This document shows positions 45,439 to 54,927 of a stretch of DNA of 64,000 bases, piece after piece; positions within the stretch are counted from its first letter, which is position 1; each line of letters starts with the position of its first letter. Under the pieces are notes generated by a model. The model was not told the origin of the DNA. It saw only the letters and a program-made list of their open reading frames with translations, and did not search any database. Source of the stretch: an uncultured Methanobrevibacter sp. (lineage in GTDB: Archaea > Methanobacteriota > Methanobacteria > Methanobacteriales > Methanobacteriaceae); the NCBI RefSeq assembly GCF_937881195.1, contig NZ_CALGFC010000029.1, forward strand, positions 1 through 64,000, read 5' to 3'. A program made the translations under genes and the position numbers.

Positions 45439-47454
45439 ATGAATAATATAAAAGTAGGGTTAGCTGGAAATCCTAATGTGGGTAAAACAACTTTATTCAA
45501 TCAATTGACTGGTCTTCGGCAACATGTTGGAAATTGGCCAGGTAAAACTGTAGAAAAAGCAGAGGGGCATCTAAATTTTAATGATTCTAGAATCGATGTA
45601 ATTGATCTTCCAGGAAATTATGCACTTAGTGCTCATTCTATTGAAGAAATAGTTTCTAGAGATTTTATTGTTGATGAAAGCTCTGATGTTATTGTCAATG
45701 TTATTGATGCAACCAATATTGAGAGAAATTTATATTTAACTACTCAAATGATGGAATTGGGCGCAAATTTAGTCATTGCTCTTAATATGAATAAATTTGC
45801 TAGAAAAAGGGATTATAATATTGATATAACTGAATTATCTGAATTATTAGGAATTCCGGTAGTTGAAATTGAAGCTAGAGATAATACTGGTAAAGATGAA
45901 CTGTTAAAAGCAGTTCAAGAAGCTGTTAAAAATCCTATAGATAGTAGCAAAAAATTAGTATATGGTAAGGAATTAAATGAACATTTAGATGATCTTAAAA
46001 CATTAATTGAAAAAAATAAAGAATTAATGGATGTTCCTTCTTCTTGGACAGCTATAAAACTATTAGAAAATGATGATATAATAATTGAAAAAGTTAAATC
46101 TTCTTCAAATTTCATTGAAATATTTAATGAAGTAGAAAAAGTTAAAAAACATTTTCAAGATGTTTTTAATGAAACTACTGAAGAAGTAATAGCTAATTAT
46201 AGGTATTCTTTCATTGATGGTCTAGTTAAAGAATCAATAACAAAACCAGAAATAGAAAAACAATCACTCACAGAAAAAATTGATAGGGTTGTTACTAATA
46301 GATTTTTGGGTCTTCCAATATTTTTAATTATAATGTGGGCCATATTTCAGATTACTTTCACTGTTGGAGCACCATTCCAAGATCTTATTGATGCGGGATT
46401 TGTAATGCTTGGAGATGGTATAATTGCGGTTCTTGGTGAAACTTGGCTTTCATCACTACTTGTTAATGGTATAATTGGTGGTGTTGGTGGAGTACTTGTA
46501 TTTTTACCAGTAATATTTCTGATGTTTCTAATGATTAGTATTCTTGAAGATTCTGGATATCTTGCAAGAGCTGCTTTTGTTATGGATAAACTTATGCATA
46601 AATTAGTAGGTCTTCATGGAAAAGCATTTATTCCAATGATATTAGGATTTGGTTGCGGAGTTCCAGGAATTATGGCTACTAGGACAATGGAACATGAACG
46701 AGATAGAATTTTGACTATGATGATAATTCCATTCATGTCATGTACTGCTAGACTGCCAGTTTACGCATTATTCGTAGCTGCTTTTTTTACAGCTTTTCAA
46801 GGAGAGGTTATATTTTCTTTATATCTTTTAGGAATAGCTGTGGCTATTATTGTAGCAGCAATACTTAAACGTACAACTTTTAAAGGAATTACTAGTCCTT
46901 TTGTTATGGAATTGCCTTCATATAAATTACCTTCTGTAAAAGGAGTTCTTATTCATACTTGGGAAAAAGGCTATGGATTCATTAAAAAAGCAGGTACAAT
47001 AATCCTTGCAGCATCTATAATTGTATGGATATTAAGTAGTCTGCCTATGGGAGTTGATTATGGATCACAAGAAAGTGTAATTGGTCAAATTGGTACTGCA
47101 ATATCTCCAATTTTCGGACCAATTGGATTTGGTGAATGGCAACCTGCAGTAGCACTATTATTTGGAGTAGTTGCTAAGGAGGTGGTTGTAGGAACTTTCA
47201 GTTCCCTGTTCGGAGTAGCTGAGGAAGGATCGGGAATTGAATCAGCTATGCATGAAATATTCACACCACTTTCAGCATATTCTTTCTTGGTGTTTGTGTT
47301 GTTATATGTGCCGTGTTTTGCAGCTTTAGGTACTATAAAACAAGAAACAAACTCTTGGAAATGGCCAATTTTCATGGTAGTTGTTACAACAGTAACTGCA
47401 TATATCGTATCGTTTATTATTTATCAGGGCGGTACACTTTTGGGCTTTGCCTAA
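45439..47454 (+). CDS. feoB: Ferrous iron transport protein FeoB
   Basis: A 671-residue Fe2+ transporter. The N-terminal GTPase domain has G1 GNPNVGKTT (10-18) and G3 DLPG (56-59). The G4 motif, normally NMxD, reads NMNK (116-119), so the base-specifying Asp is replaced by Lys. A helical domain follows to about 290, then the membrane core with Gate motifs (GFGCGVPGIMATRTM near 405-420). Length is normal. The ATG follows AAGGTGG. Confidence 0.94.
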   Translation: MNNIKVGLAGNPNVGKTTLFNQLTGLRQHVGNWPGKTVEKAEGHLNFNDSRIDVIDLPGNYALSAHSIEEIVSRDFIVDESSDVIVNVIDATNIERNLYLTTQMMELGANLVIALNMNKFARKRDYNIDITELSELLGIPVVEIEARDNTGKDELLKAVQEAVKNPIDSSKKLVYGKELNEHLDDLKTLIEKNKELMDVPSSWTAIKLLENDDIIIEKVKSSSNFIEIFNEVEKVKKHFQDVFNETTEEVIANYRYSFIDGLVKESITKPEIEKQSLTEKIDRVVTNRFLGLPIFLIIMWAIFQITFTVGAPFQDLIDAGFVMLGDGIIAVLGETWLSSLLVNGIIGGVGGVLVFLPVIFLMFLMISILEDSGYLARAAFVMDKLMHKLVGLHGKAFIPMILGFGCGVPGIMATRTMEHERDRILTMMIIPFMSCTARLPVYALFVAAFFTAFQGEVIFSLYLLGIAVAIIVAAILKRTTFKGITSPFVMELPSYKLPSVKGVLIHTWEKGYGFIKKAGTIILAASIIVWILSSLPMGVDYGSQESVIGQIGTAISPIFGPIGFGEWQPAVALLFGVVAKEVVVGTFSSLFGVAEEGSGIESAMHEIFTPLSAYSFLVFVLLYVPCFAALGTIKQETNSWKWPIFMVVVTTVTAYIVSFIIYQGGTLLGFA

Positions 47455-47799
47455 ATTTCAAATATTGAAAATTAGGATTAATAAATTTAAATTTTTTTAT
47501 TAAAATTTTTATTTATTAATTTTTTTATTTTATTATAATTCTTATAATTTTTTATAATTTTTTTATTATAATTTTAATTTTATTATAATTTTTTAACAAA
47601 ATTTGTTTTTATATTAAAAACTGAATCTTTAACATTAAAATTATTATTGATTGTATAATTTATTTTTAAAAAGATTATAAAAAATTATAAGAATTCAATT
47701 AAAAATTCAATTGAAAAATTTACATATTAAAAATTTATTATTTAATATAGAAAATTGTATATTATATATTTAATTACAGAAATTTATAATGGTGAAAAA
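47455..47799. other. Gene-free spacer after feoB
   Basis: A/T spacer with ATTATAATTTTTTATTATAATTTTAATT words. No gene or hairpin noted; the TATTAAAAATTTATTATTTAATATAG near the end may hold the next promoter. Confidence 0.45.
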
Positions 47800-47994
47800 A
47801 TGCAATGTAGAATGTGTGGCTATGAATTTGATGAAAAAATTGTAGGTAAAAGTTGCCAAGGTTGTGGAAAAAAAGAGTGCCAAACAGTACATTGTCCTAA
47901 TTGTGGTTATGGTAATTCACCTGAATATGAAGAAGAATTTAAATTTATAGGTTCTTTAAAAGATAAATTAAATTTTAAAAGAAAAAAAGAATAA
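47800..47994 (+). CDS. Small zinc-ribbon protein downstream of feoB
   Basis: A 64-residue protein with CRMC (residues 3-6), CQGC (about 19-22), a single Cys and CPNC (about 31-34), then an acidic linker and basic tail. Such Cys pairs bind zinc or iron. ATG 47800 has GGTGA immediately upstream; the longer frame from 47755 overlaps that site. Similar small zinc-ribbon proteins lie beside feoB in other methanogens, so an accessory role in iron transport is plausible. Confidence 0.7.
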   Translation: MQCRMCGYEFDEKIVGKSCQGCGKKECQTVHCPNCGYGNSPEYEEEFKFIGSLKDKLNFKRKKE

Positions 47995-48221
47995 TTTAAT
48001 TATTACTTAATTAATAATATCCTAATACATACTAATTTTAATAAGTATATTCTACTAATTATATCCTAATAATTATATCTTACTAATTGGATTTTAATAA
48101 TTATATTCTAATAATCATATTTTGATTATAAAAATTTTAATTATAAAATTTTAATTATAGAATTTTAATAATAGGAGTTAATATTACTGGTATTTATTTA
48201 CTTTATTTATCATTTGATAAT

Positions 48222-49181
48222 ATGAATTTTCTAGAAAAATCTCAATCTGTAATTATACTTTTTGCCATAATATGTGGTCTATTATTTGGTCAAATTGCTA
48301 TTATTGGTAATAATGTATCTTATTTTATAATACCTTTTTTATTTTTAATGTTATTTGGAACATTTGGGTCTATATCGCTCACTGATTTCAAAAAGAGTTT
48401 TTCTAATTTCAAGTTTACAAAAATTAGTCTTTTAATGAATTTTGTTTGGACTCCTTTGTTTGCTTATATTCTTGGAGCTATCTTTTTAAATCAACATATT
48501 GATATTTGGATTGGATTTATCATGTTAATGGTAACTCCTTGTACTGATTGGTATCTCATATTTACTGGAATAGCAAAAGGCAATATCTCACTTTCTACTT
48601 CAATTCTTCCTTTAAATTTAGTATTGCAAATAATACTTCTTCCAGTATATTTACTTTTATTTTTAGGAGTTTTAGGATCTTTTGACTATGGAATTTTATT
48701 TGAAAGTATATTATTAATGGTTGTTCTACCATTTTTATTAGCTCAGATTGCTAGATATATTTTTAAAAATATTAAAAAATTAGAAGTTTATAAAACTAAT
48801 TTCTTTAGTTTTTTTGAATCTTCTCAAATAATTTTTTTAAGTTTAGCTATTTTTTGTATGTTTGCTGCTAATGGGTATGTATTAGTCAATAATTTATGGG
48901 TTCTTTTTATTTTAATTATACCTATGTTCTTGTTTTTTATTATGAACTTTTTAATTGGTAGAATTATAAGTAAAAAATTGAATTTTTGCTATGAGGATTC
49001 TGTTAGTTTGGCAATGACTACTCTTGCAAGAAACTCTCCTATTGCTCTAGCTATTGCTGTAATAGCTTTTCCAAATCAGCCATTAGTTGCTTTATCATTA
49101 GTAATTGGACCTTTAATTGAGTTGCCTGTTTTAGCCATTACTTCTCAGATTTTATTACATTATATTAGGAATGAGATTTGA
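48222..49181 (+). CDS. ACR3/bile-acid-sodium symporter-family membrane transporter
   Basis: A 319-residue membrane protein of about ten helices. VTPCTDWYLIFTGIAKGN (about residues 107-124) matches the Cys-containing helix of ACR3 arsenite exporters, and ALAIAVIAFPNQPLVAL near 275-292 fits the BASS superfamily. ATG 48222 has no good ribosome binding site; GGAG (48174-48177) instead precedes an in-frame ATT at 48183 that would extend the protein by 13 residues. No arsR-type neighbour is present, so the substrate is uncertain. Confidence 0.82.
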   Translation: MNFLEKSQSVIILFAIICGLLFGQIAIIGNNVSYFIIPFLFLMLFGTFGSISLTDFKKSFSNFKFTKISLLMNFVWTPLFAYILGAIFLNQHIDIWIGFIMLMVTPCTDWYLIFTGIAKGNISLSTSILPLNLVLQIILLPVYLLLFLGVLGSFDYGILFESILLMVVLPFLLAQIARYIFKNIKKLEVYKTNFFSFFESSQIIFLSLAIFCMFAANGYVLVNNLWVLFILIIPMFLFFIMNFLIGRIISKKLNFCYEDSVSLAMTTLARNSPIALAIAVIAFPNQPLVALSLVIGPLIELPVLAITSQILLHYIRNEI

Positions 49182-49536
49182 TTTTTTACATTTTTTACAT
49201 TTCCCTAACTTATTTTTAATTTTTTCTTTAATTTTCTTAATTTTCTGCTTTTATTTTGGCTTTTTTATTATCTGTTATTATAGATATTAATTTAATTTTA
49301 GAAATATTCATATATAATAGTTATAATAATCATATATAGTTATAATAAAAATATTAAAGCAAAACTTTTGATTAACCATATTATAATATATTAAATAATA
49401 TTAAAATAATATTTTATATTTAGATATGTATTAACAGGTTATAGCTATAAATTTAGATATAGTCATATTATATATAATTATAAATTTTTATTTATGATAA
49501 TAAAATAATAGAATTATCTTATAATATAATTGGTGG
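49182..49536. other. Gene-free spacer before the channel gene
   Basis: A/T spacer. TTATAATAATCATATATAGTTATAATAAAAATATT (two related words at about 49315-49350) is the only pattern. No gene seen. Confidence 0.45.
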
Positions 49537-50355
49537 GTGTTTATAATTAATTATCAACTTAAAAATACTATAGGAAACATTTTTCAAGCATTATTAACTA
49601 TCTTTTTGTTTTTGATTATAGCCGATATAATGTTCTTAATTTTGGAGTCATTATTCCCATTTCAGCAAAATAATCAAGATATTGTTGCTAAATTTGATTT
49701 AATTATTTGTATAATTTTAATATTCTTTTTAGCTGTTAATTTTTTCTTTTTTAAAAATATTAAGAAATATTCATCAAATTTACTGGTAATTATACCTGCA
49801 GTTATTCCCTTTGAGTTTATATTTTTAATTATTTTTGGGCATAATATGGACCCATTAATATTTGGTATATTATATGTTTTAAGAATTATTCATTTAATTG
49901 CATTGGTTTACACATTAAAATTTTTAGGATCTAAATTTATTTCATTTTCAAAGCAAAATGGGCTTGGTTATGGAATAATTGCAATTACTACGATTTTTAT
50001 AGTTGGTTCTGTATTATTTTACATATTCGAATTTAATTTTAATCCTAATATTGTAGTATTTGAAGATGCAATTTGGTTTTCATTAGTTTCAATAACTACT
50101 ACGGGTTATGGAGATATTGTTCCATTTACTTTAGCTGGAAGGGTCATAGCAGCTTTTTTAATTGTTAGTGGTGTTTCATTTGCTACCTTTGCTACTGCAT
50201 CATTAGCAAGTTCAATTTTCCAAAAATTCCGTGAAGAAAAAATTAGTAGGGACAAAGAAATTGATGAACAGAACAGACTTTTAATAGAAAAATTTGAAAA
50301 AAATCAGAAAGAGCTAATTGAGATAAAAGAAATGATTAAAAAATTAGAAAAATAG
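49537..50355 (+). CDS. Voltage-gated-like potassium channel
   Basis: A 272-residue ion channel. Hydrophobic segments (about 13-37, 52-72, 82-99 and 105-130, then 145-165 and 203-225) fit a six-helix plan with the selectivity filter TTTGYGD at 187-193. The C-terminal 45 residues form a charged coiled coil. The only nearby standard start is GTG 49537, which is inside GGTGGGTG; ATA 49543 or ATT 49546 would be correctly spaced. Probably sets potassium or membrane potential. Confidence 0.88.
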   Translation: MFIINYQLKNTIGNIFQALLTIFLFLIIADIMFLILESLFPFQQNNQDIVAKFDLIICIILIFFLAVNFFFFKNIKKYSSNLLVIIPAVIPFEFIFLIIFGHNMDPLIFGILYVLRIIHLIALVYTLKFLGSKFISFSKQNGLGYGIIAITTIFIVGSVLFYIFEFNFNPNIVVFEDAIWFSLVSITTTGYGDIVPFTLAGRVIAAFLIVSGVSFATFATASLASSIFQKFREEKISRDKEIDEQNRLLIEKFEKNQKELIEIKEMIKKLEK

Positions 50356-50480
50356 AATTTTTTCATTACTACCTTCTTTTTAATTGAATATGGGCATATT
50401 TGATTTAATTATTATTATATATCTCTTTATATACCTTTTATTTAATTATTTTGTATATTAGTTATATAATTTTTTATCTG

Positions 50481-50558
50481 TGTATATTGATTGTGTAATT
50501 TATATTTGTATATTGATTGTGTAATTTATATTTGTATATTGATTGTGTAGCTTTTTAT
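50481..50558. repeat. 26-bp tandem repeat, three copies
   Basis: Copies begin at 50481, 50507 and 50533: TGTATATTGATTGTGTAATT + TATATT. The third copy changes from AATTT to AGCTTT after 24 bases. It lies between the channel and HisA-like genes. Confidence 0.88.
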
Positions 50559-50680
50559 TAGTTTAGCTTATGTTATTTTTTTTATCTATAATTAGGTTAT
50601 TTGTTTGTTTGTATATTGTTATTTTATCTTTCTTATTAATTTATTAAAATATTTATTTAATTATAATTGGAGTGTTTAAA

Positions 50681-51367
50681 ATGATAGAAATAATTCCTGT
50701 TTTAGATTTGATGAGTTTCACTGCTGTTTCTGGAAAATCTGGAAATAGAGATAGTTATACTCCTCTTAAAACTATTTTTGCTTCAGATAGTGAACCTATT
50801 TCCATTACTAATAATCTTAAGTTAAATGGTGCAAAACAGCTTTATATTGCTGATTTAGATTTGATTGAAAAAAAAGGACATAATTTAGATAAAATTAAAA
50901 TGTTGAATACAATTCTTCCAGTTATGTTAGATAGTGGTATAAAAGATATCAAATCTTTTGATTTTTATTTAGATTATGCTACTAAATTAATTGTAGCTAC
51001 TGAAACTCTTGAATCTATAGAGGAATTGTACAAAATTTTTGATAAGTATCCAAAAGAAAGAATTGTTGTTAGTATTGATATTAAAAATAACAATATTTTA
51101 TCTAAAAATTTTGAAATTGGTCTTAATGAATTTAAAAAAAATTTAATTGAAATTAATCCTAATGAAATTATATTGTTAGATATTTCTAGTGTTGGAACAG
51201 AAAAAGGATTTAATAAAACTTTGTTGAATAATTTTTCTTATTTTAAAGATAAATTAATTATTGGTGGGGGAATAAACAAAAAAGAAATTCATGAACTAGA
51301 GAATTTAGGAATAAAAAAAGCATTGGTTGGATCTGCATTACATAATGGGGATGTAAAAATCATATGA
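50681..51367 (+). CDS. HisA-like TIM-barrel protein
   Basis: A 228-residue beta/alpha barrel related to phosphoribosyl-formimino isomerase HisA (COG1411-type homologues). IEIIPVLDLMSFTAV at the start and KLIIGGGINKKEIHEL near 195-210 (phosphate loop) are recognisable; the usual second half QLYIADLDLIEKKG is also present. It is unlikely to be the true HisA, because methanogens carry that with other his genes. Homologues are often named methanofuran-pathway or sugar-phosphate isomerases without proof. ATG 50681 follows GGAG. Confidence 0.78.
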   Translation: MIEIIPVLDLMSFTAVSGKSGNRDSYTPLKTIFASDSEPISITNNLKLNGAKQLYIADLDLIEKKGHNLDKIKMLNTILPVMLDSGIKDIKSFDFYLDYATKLIVATETLESIEELYKIFDKYPKERIVVSIDIKNNNILSKNFEIGLNEFKKNLIEINPNEIILLDISSVGTEKGFNKTLLNNFSYFKDKLIIGGGINKKEIHELENLGIKKALVGSALHNGDVKII

Positions 51368-51485
51368 TCATAAATATAATATAATTAATATAATATAATT
51401 ATAATTAATGTAATTATAAATATTGTATAATATAAGTAAAAATATTAATTTAAATAAAAAAATAAATATTTTTTCATTTATTTTA

Positions 51486-51662
51486 TCATATGATAAAACT
51501 TAATACAATAAATGGACTTATAGCAGCTATTATAAATAATGCAGCCCCTATAATTGTTATTCTCTTTTCATTATCCATAATTCCTGATATTAGTAGTAAT
51601 ACTCCAAAAAAGCCTAAAACTGCTGGAATAATATGTGAAAATATAAGTGTTCCTGTTGCCAT
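51486..51662 (-). CDS. Small two-helix membrane protein on the minus strand
   Basis: The reverse strand from 51662 (ATG) to 51486 encodes 58 residues starting MATGTLIFSHIIPAVLG, with two hydrophobic helices (about 6-27 and 35-56) around a charged turn DNEKR. GTGATAAA gives a usable ribosome binding site. The + strand frame over the same DNA lacks one. It is the only supported gene on this strand and converges with the HisA-like gene. Function unknown; the pattern resembles other short methanogen membrane proteins. Confidence 0.75.
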   Translation of the reverse strand: MATGTLIFSHIIPAVLGFFGVLLLISGIMDNEKRITIIGAALFIIAAISPFIVLSFII

Positions 51663-52168
51663 TTTATCACATTGTTGATTTTAATTAATTAAAGTTAAAA
51701 TTAAATATATAATTTTATTTTTATTAGATATATAATAACTACCTATCATTGGCAGTTTAAATAAAAATTTATATTGGATATTTATTATATTACAATAAAA
51801 ATTTGTAATTTATTTGATATGATTTTTCATTTTTATTTAAATTTAATTCCTTATTTAGATTTACTATTTTTTATATTTTATTTAGATTTTTTATTATTTT
51901 ATTAGATTTTTTACAATTTTATTTAGAATTAAATTTCAATGAACTTCTATATTTATTCTAGAAATTTATTTTTTATCATTATTAAATCTTTTTCTAACTA
52001 TTATCTTTTATATATTTTTTAGAAAGTTTTATTATTAATAAAGAAAAAAATTATATTGATTAAAAATATTTAATGGTTAAAAATTTTTAATTAATCTATA
52101 AATTTTATGAAAGTTAATAATAATATATATTTTATCATTTGATATTGGTAATACTAAGGAGAATATAT
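51663..52168. other. Gene-free spacer between the minus-strand gene and pdxS
   Basis: About 500 bases. ATTAAATATATAATTTTA (about 51699-51716) could be the minus-strand TATA box of the small gene at 51662. The rest holds TTTTTTATTTTATTTAGATTTT repeats and no gene. Confidence 0.45.
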
Positions 52169-53050
52169 ATGAAAAAAGGAACTGATGTTTTAAAAGAAGG
52201 CTTTGCAAAAATGACAAAAGGCGGAGTCATAATGGATGTTGTTAATGCTAATGAAGCAGCTATTGCTGAAGAAGCAGGTGCAGTAGCAGTAATGGCTTTA
52301 GAAAAAGTCCCAGCGGATATTCGTGCTAGTGGTGGAGTAGCTAGAATGGCCGATCCTAATAAAGTTAAAGAAATTGTTGAGGCTGTTTCAATACCAGTTA
52401 TGGCTAAAGCTAGAATTGGTCATATTGCAGAAGCTCAGATTTTAGAGACTTTGGGCGTTGATATGATTGATGAAAGTGAAGTACTTACTCCTGCTGATGA
52501 AGAGTACCATATTAACAAAAAAGAGTTCACTATTCCATTTGTATGTGGAGCAAGAAATTTAGGTGAAGCATTACGTCGTATTGATGAAGGGGCTGCTATG
52601 ATTAGAACTAAAGGAGAACCTGGAACTGGTAATATTGTCGAAGCTGTTCGCCATATGAGGATGGTTACTTCTGAAATTCGTCAAATTCAAGGTAAAAATG
52701 AAGAAGAACTTCGAAATTTTGCTAGATTTATTGAAGCTCCGTTTCCACTTGTAAAAGAAGTTGCAAAAATTGGTAAATTACCTGTTGTAAACTTTGCTGC
52801 TGGTGGTGTAGCTACTCCTGCAGATGCATCTCTTATGATGCAATTAGGATCAGATGGTATTTTTGTTGGTTCTGGTATTTTTAAATCTGAAAACCCAGAA
52901 GAGTTTGCAAAAGCTATTGTTGAAGCTACTGCAAATTATGATAAGCCAGAAGTATTAGCTGATGTTTCAAGAGGTCTTGGAGAAGCTATGAAAGGAGTAG
53001 AAATTTCTGAAATAGCTGAAAATGAACGTATGCAAGAAAGAGGATGGTAA
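52169..53050 (+). CDS. pdxS: Pyridoxal 5'-phosphate synthase lyase subunit PdxS
   Basis: A 293-residue TIM-barrel enzyme (Pdx1) that builds pyridoxal phosphate from ribose 5-phosphate, glyceraldehyde 3-phosphate and ammonia. The first catalytic Lys is Lys80 in PVMAKARIGH; TKGEPGTGNIVEAVRHMR (about 146-163) contains the second site. ATG 52169 follows AAGGAG; the longer frame from 52139 is an artefact. The glutaminase partner PdxT is not in this window. It ends MQERGW, the usual C-terminus. Confidence 0.95.
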   Translation: MKKGTDVLKEGFAKMTKGGVIMDVVNANEAAIAEEAGAVAVMALEKVPADIRASGGVARMADPNKVKEIVEAVSIPVMAKARIGHIAEAQILETLGVDMIDESEVLTPADEEYHINKKEFTIPFVCGARNLGEALRRIDEGAAMIRTKGEPGTGNIVEAVRHMRMVTSEIRQIQGKNEEELRNFARFIEAPFPLVKEVAKIGKLPVVNFAAGGVATPADASLMMQLGSDGIFVGSGIFKSENPEEFAKAIVEATANYDKPEVLADVSRGLGEAMKGVEISEIAENERMQERGW

Positions 53051-54250
53051 TTAATATTCATTATATTTATTAAATTAGTATATATTACTTTTTTTAATAT
53101 TATTTATTAATTTACTATTTTTTAATTTTTTATTTATATAACTATTATTTTTTAATTTACTATTTTTTAATTTACTATTTTTTAATTTTTTCTTTATTAA
53201 CTTAATACTTTTTTATTCATTAATTTGTAAATTATGTCTTTTTCTGCTTTTAAATTAAATCTAAAATATAATTACCCTCATGTTATCATATTATCCTAGT
53301 GTTATCACTATAATATTATTTTAAATATTATCCATATTAAAAACTATTTTTTATATTTTATTAATAATTTAAAGATTTAAAGCAGATATTTAGTTAAATT
53401 TATTAATAAATTTAAATATATTAATTAATGCATATTTATGTAATAATTAGTGCATATCTATGCATTAATATCATGTATATTTTGTGCTTGTAAATTTCAG
53501 AGAAAAAAAGTAAAAGTGATAATTCAGTAACAAATAGGATTAAAGCATTGAATATCTAATTTGATATTTATTAAAATTGAAAGGTTTGATGAGGATATTA
53601 TATAAAAATTAATCTTAGATTTTTTCTATTATTAATTCTATTTTTATCCTCTAAAAACTGATATGGTTTAATTGGAACATATAATTTAATTATAGCTAAT
53701 TTTATTTTATTCTATTTTACTTTTATAATATTCTATTTTTATTCAATTTTATTTTGAAATTTCATAAAATTTCTTAATTTATAATAGTTAATATAATAAA
53801 TAATAGTTAATATAATAAATGATTATTTTATTGGTAATTTATATCTTTTTTATTTATTTTCTTATTATTTTTATTCTTATTTATTTTACTATTATTTTTA
53901 TTATTTATTTTGTATTTATTATCCAAATATATTATTAATATTTTATTTTAAAAATATAAAAAATATGTAAAAAATTCTATAAAAAATTCTATAAAAAATT
54001 TTATTGAAAGAACTAATATTAATCAAATATAAAAATAAAAAAATAGTAATTCTAGAAAAAACTTTATTAAATTTTCTCAATTTTATGTCAATTCTATTAA
54101 AAATTAGTAAAAATTATAAATATATTCAATAACATTGACTTATTTTTAAATAATTTCTAAAAATTTTTGGATATTATTAAAAAATTCTCATTATATGACA
54201 TAATTAAATATACTTATTTTTAAATTATATCTAGACAAAACACCAAAAAA
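53051..54250. other. 1.2-kb gene-free spacer before the nitrogen region
   Basis: No gene on either strand that I can support. Early part repeats TTTACTATTTTTTAA (about 53112-53200). TGTTATCATATTATCC and TGTTATCACTATAAT (about 53281-53310) are related words. A large inverted repeat is listed separately. Confidence 0.5.
53424..53469. repeat. 11-bp inverted repeat with internal TGCATA copy
   Basis: ATTAATGCATA (53424-53434) and TATGCATTAAT (53459-53469) are exact inverses 24 bases apart, with a third GTGCATAT between them. It could be an operator or hairpin; I know no regulator for it. Confidence 0.55.
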
Positions 54251-54297
54251 TTTATATATAAAAAGATCCAATTTAATTACATAGGAAAAAGGTTTCC
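54251..54297 (+). promoter_or_regulatory. TATA box with NrpR-type operator GGAA-N6-TTCC
   Basis: TTTATATATA (54251-54260) is a strong TATA box, and GGAA-AAAGGT-TTCC lies at 54284-54297, about 24 bases downstream, right where transcription should start. This is exactly the NrpR operator form known from Methanococcus maripaludis, which represses nitrogen genes when 2-oxoglutarate is low. The site heads a ~650-base leader ending at amtB. Confidence 0.75.
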
Positions 54298-54634
54298 TAT
54301 TTCCTAGAAGTGAAAGTATCAATATGGAAAAGAGATATAAATTTTATTATATTGAATTAATATTTTTTAATTAATATAAAATAAAAATAATTCCTCAATA
54401 ACTTCTATTAAAAATAGAGAAAAAATCAATAAATTATTTTAAGACCAAATAAAATCTCACATAGATTTAATAAATAAACAAATTATCTCTTTTATCATAT
54501 TGAAATAATATATTAGGAGAAATATAAGAAATTAGAATATCTATAAGAATTAAATTAAAAAATAAATTATAAAAATTAATGAATTAAATTATAATAACTT
54601 AACAAAAAAATAAAATCCATATCATGAAAATTAT

Positions 54635-54726
54635 TTTCAAAATCCCGAAGTTTTGAAATGTGTTAATAGCTATCAAAATTAACAATAAGCTAAATTTAAG
54701 GGATTATACTATTAATAGTGTTTTTA
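54635..54726 (+). ncRNA. Candidate pseudoknotted RNA with terminator, between NrpR site and amtB
   Basis: Hairpin A: TTTCAAAA/TTTTGAAA (54635-54642, 54651-54658). Its loop TCCC (54643-54646) can pair with GGGA 54700-54703. Hairpin B: TGTTAAT/ATTAACA (54661-54667, 54678-54684). Its loop AGCT (54668-54671) can pair with AGCT 54688-54691. Then ACTATTAATAGT, a perfect palindrome, is followed by GTTTTT (to 54726), a terminator-like end. No reading frame spans it. Nested loop-to-tail pairing suggests two pseudoknots; an RNA made from the NrpR promoter would end here. Confidence 0.5.
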
Positions 54727-54899
54727 TAATACATTTAAATTAAAATAATATTCAATGATATTAATTTTATAAATTATTATTAATTTATTATAACAATAAA
54801 TTTTAAAATTATAATTTTATTTAAATAATTAGTTCTAATATTGATTTTAATTATTTATTTCTCAATAGACTTTCACTATTAAAGAAATAAACTTAATAA

Positions 54900-54927
54900 G
54901 GTATATAGTACCATTGGCATATTATAA
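54900..54927 (+). promoter_or_regulatory. Second promoter immediately before amtB
   Basis: GTATATAG (54901-54908) sits about 25 bases before ATG 54928, inside the near-palindrome GGTATATAGTACC. It would give a leaderless amtB message independent of the upstream NrpR promoter. Spacing is the only evidence. Confidence 0.4.

Noticed and set aside
51490..51678. Plus-strand 62-residue frame
   Set aside because: It is the shadow of the minus-strand small membrane gene, which has the better start signal and hydrophobic pattern.
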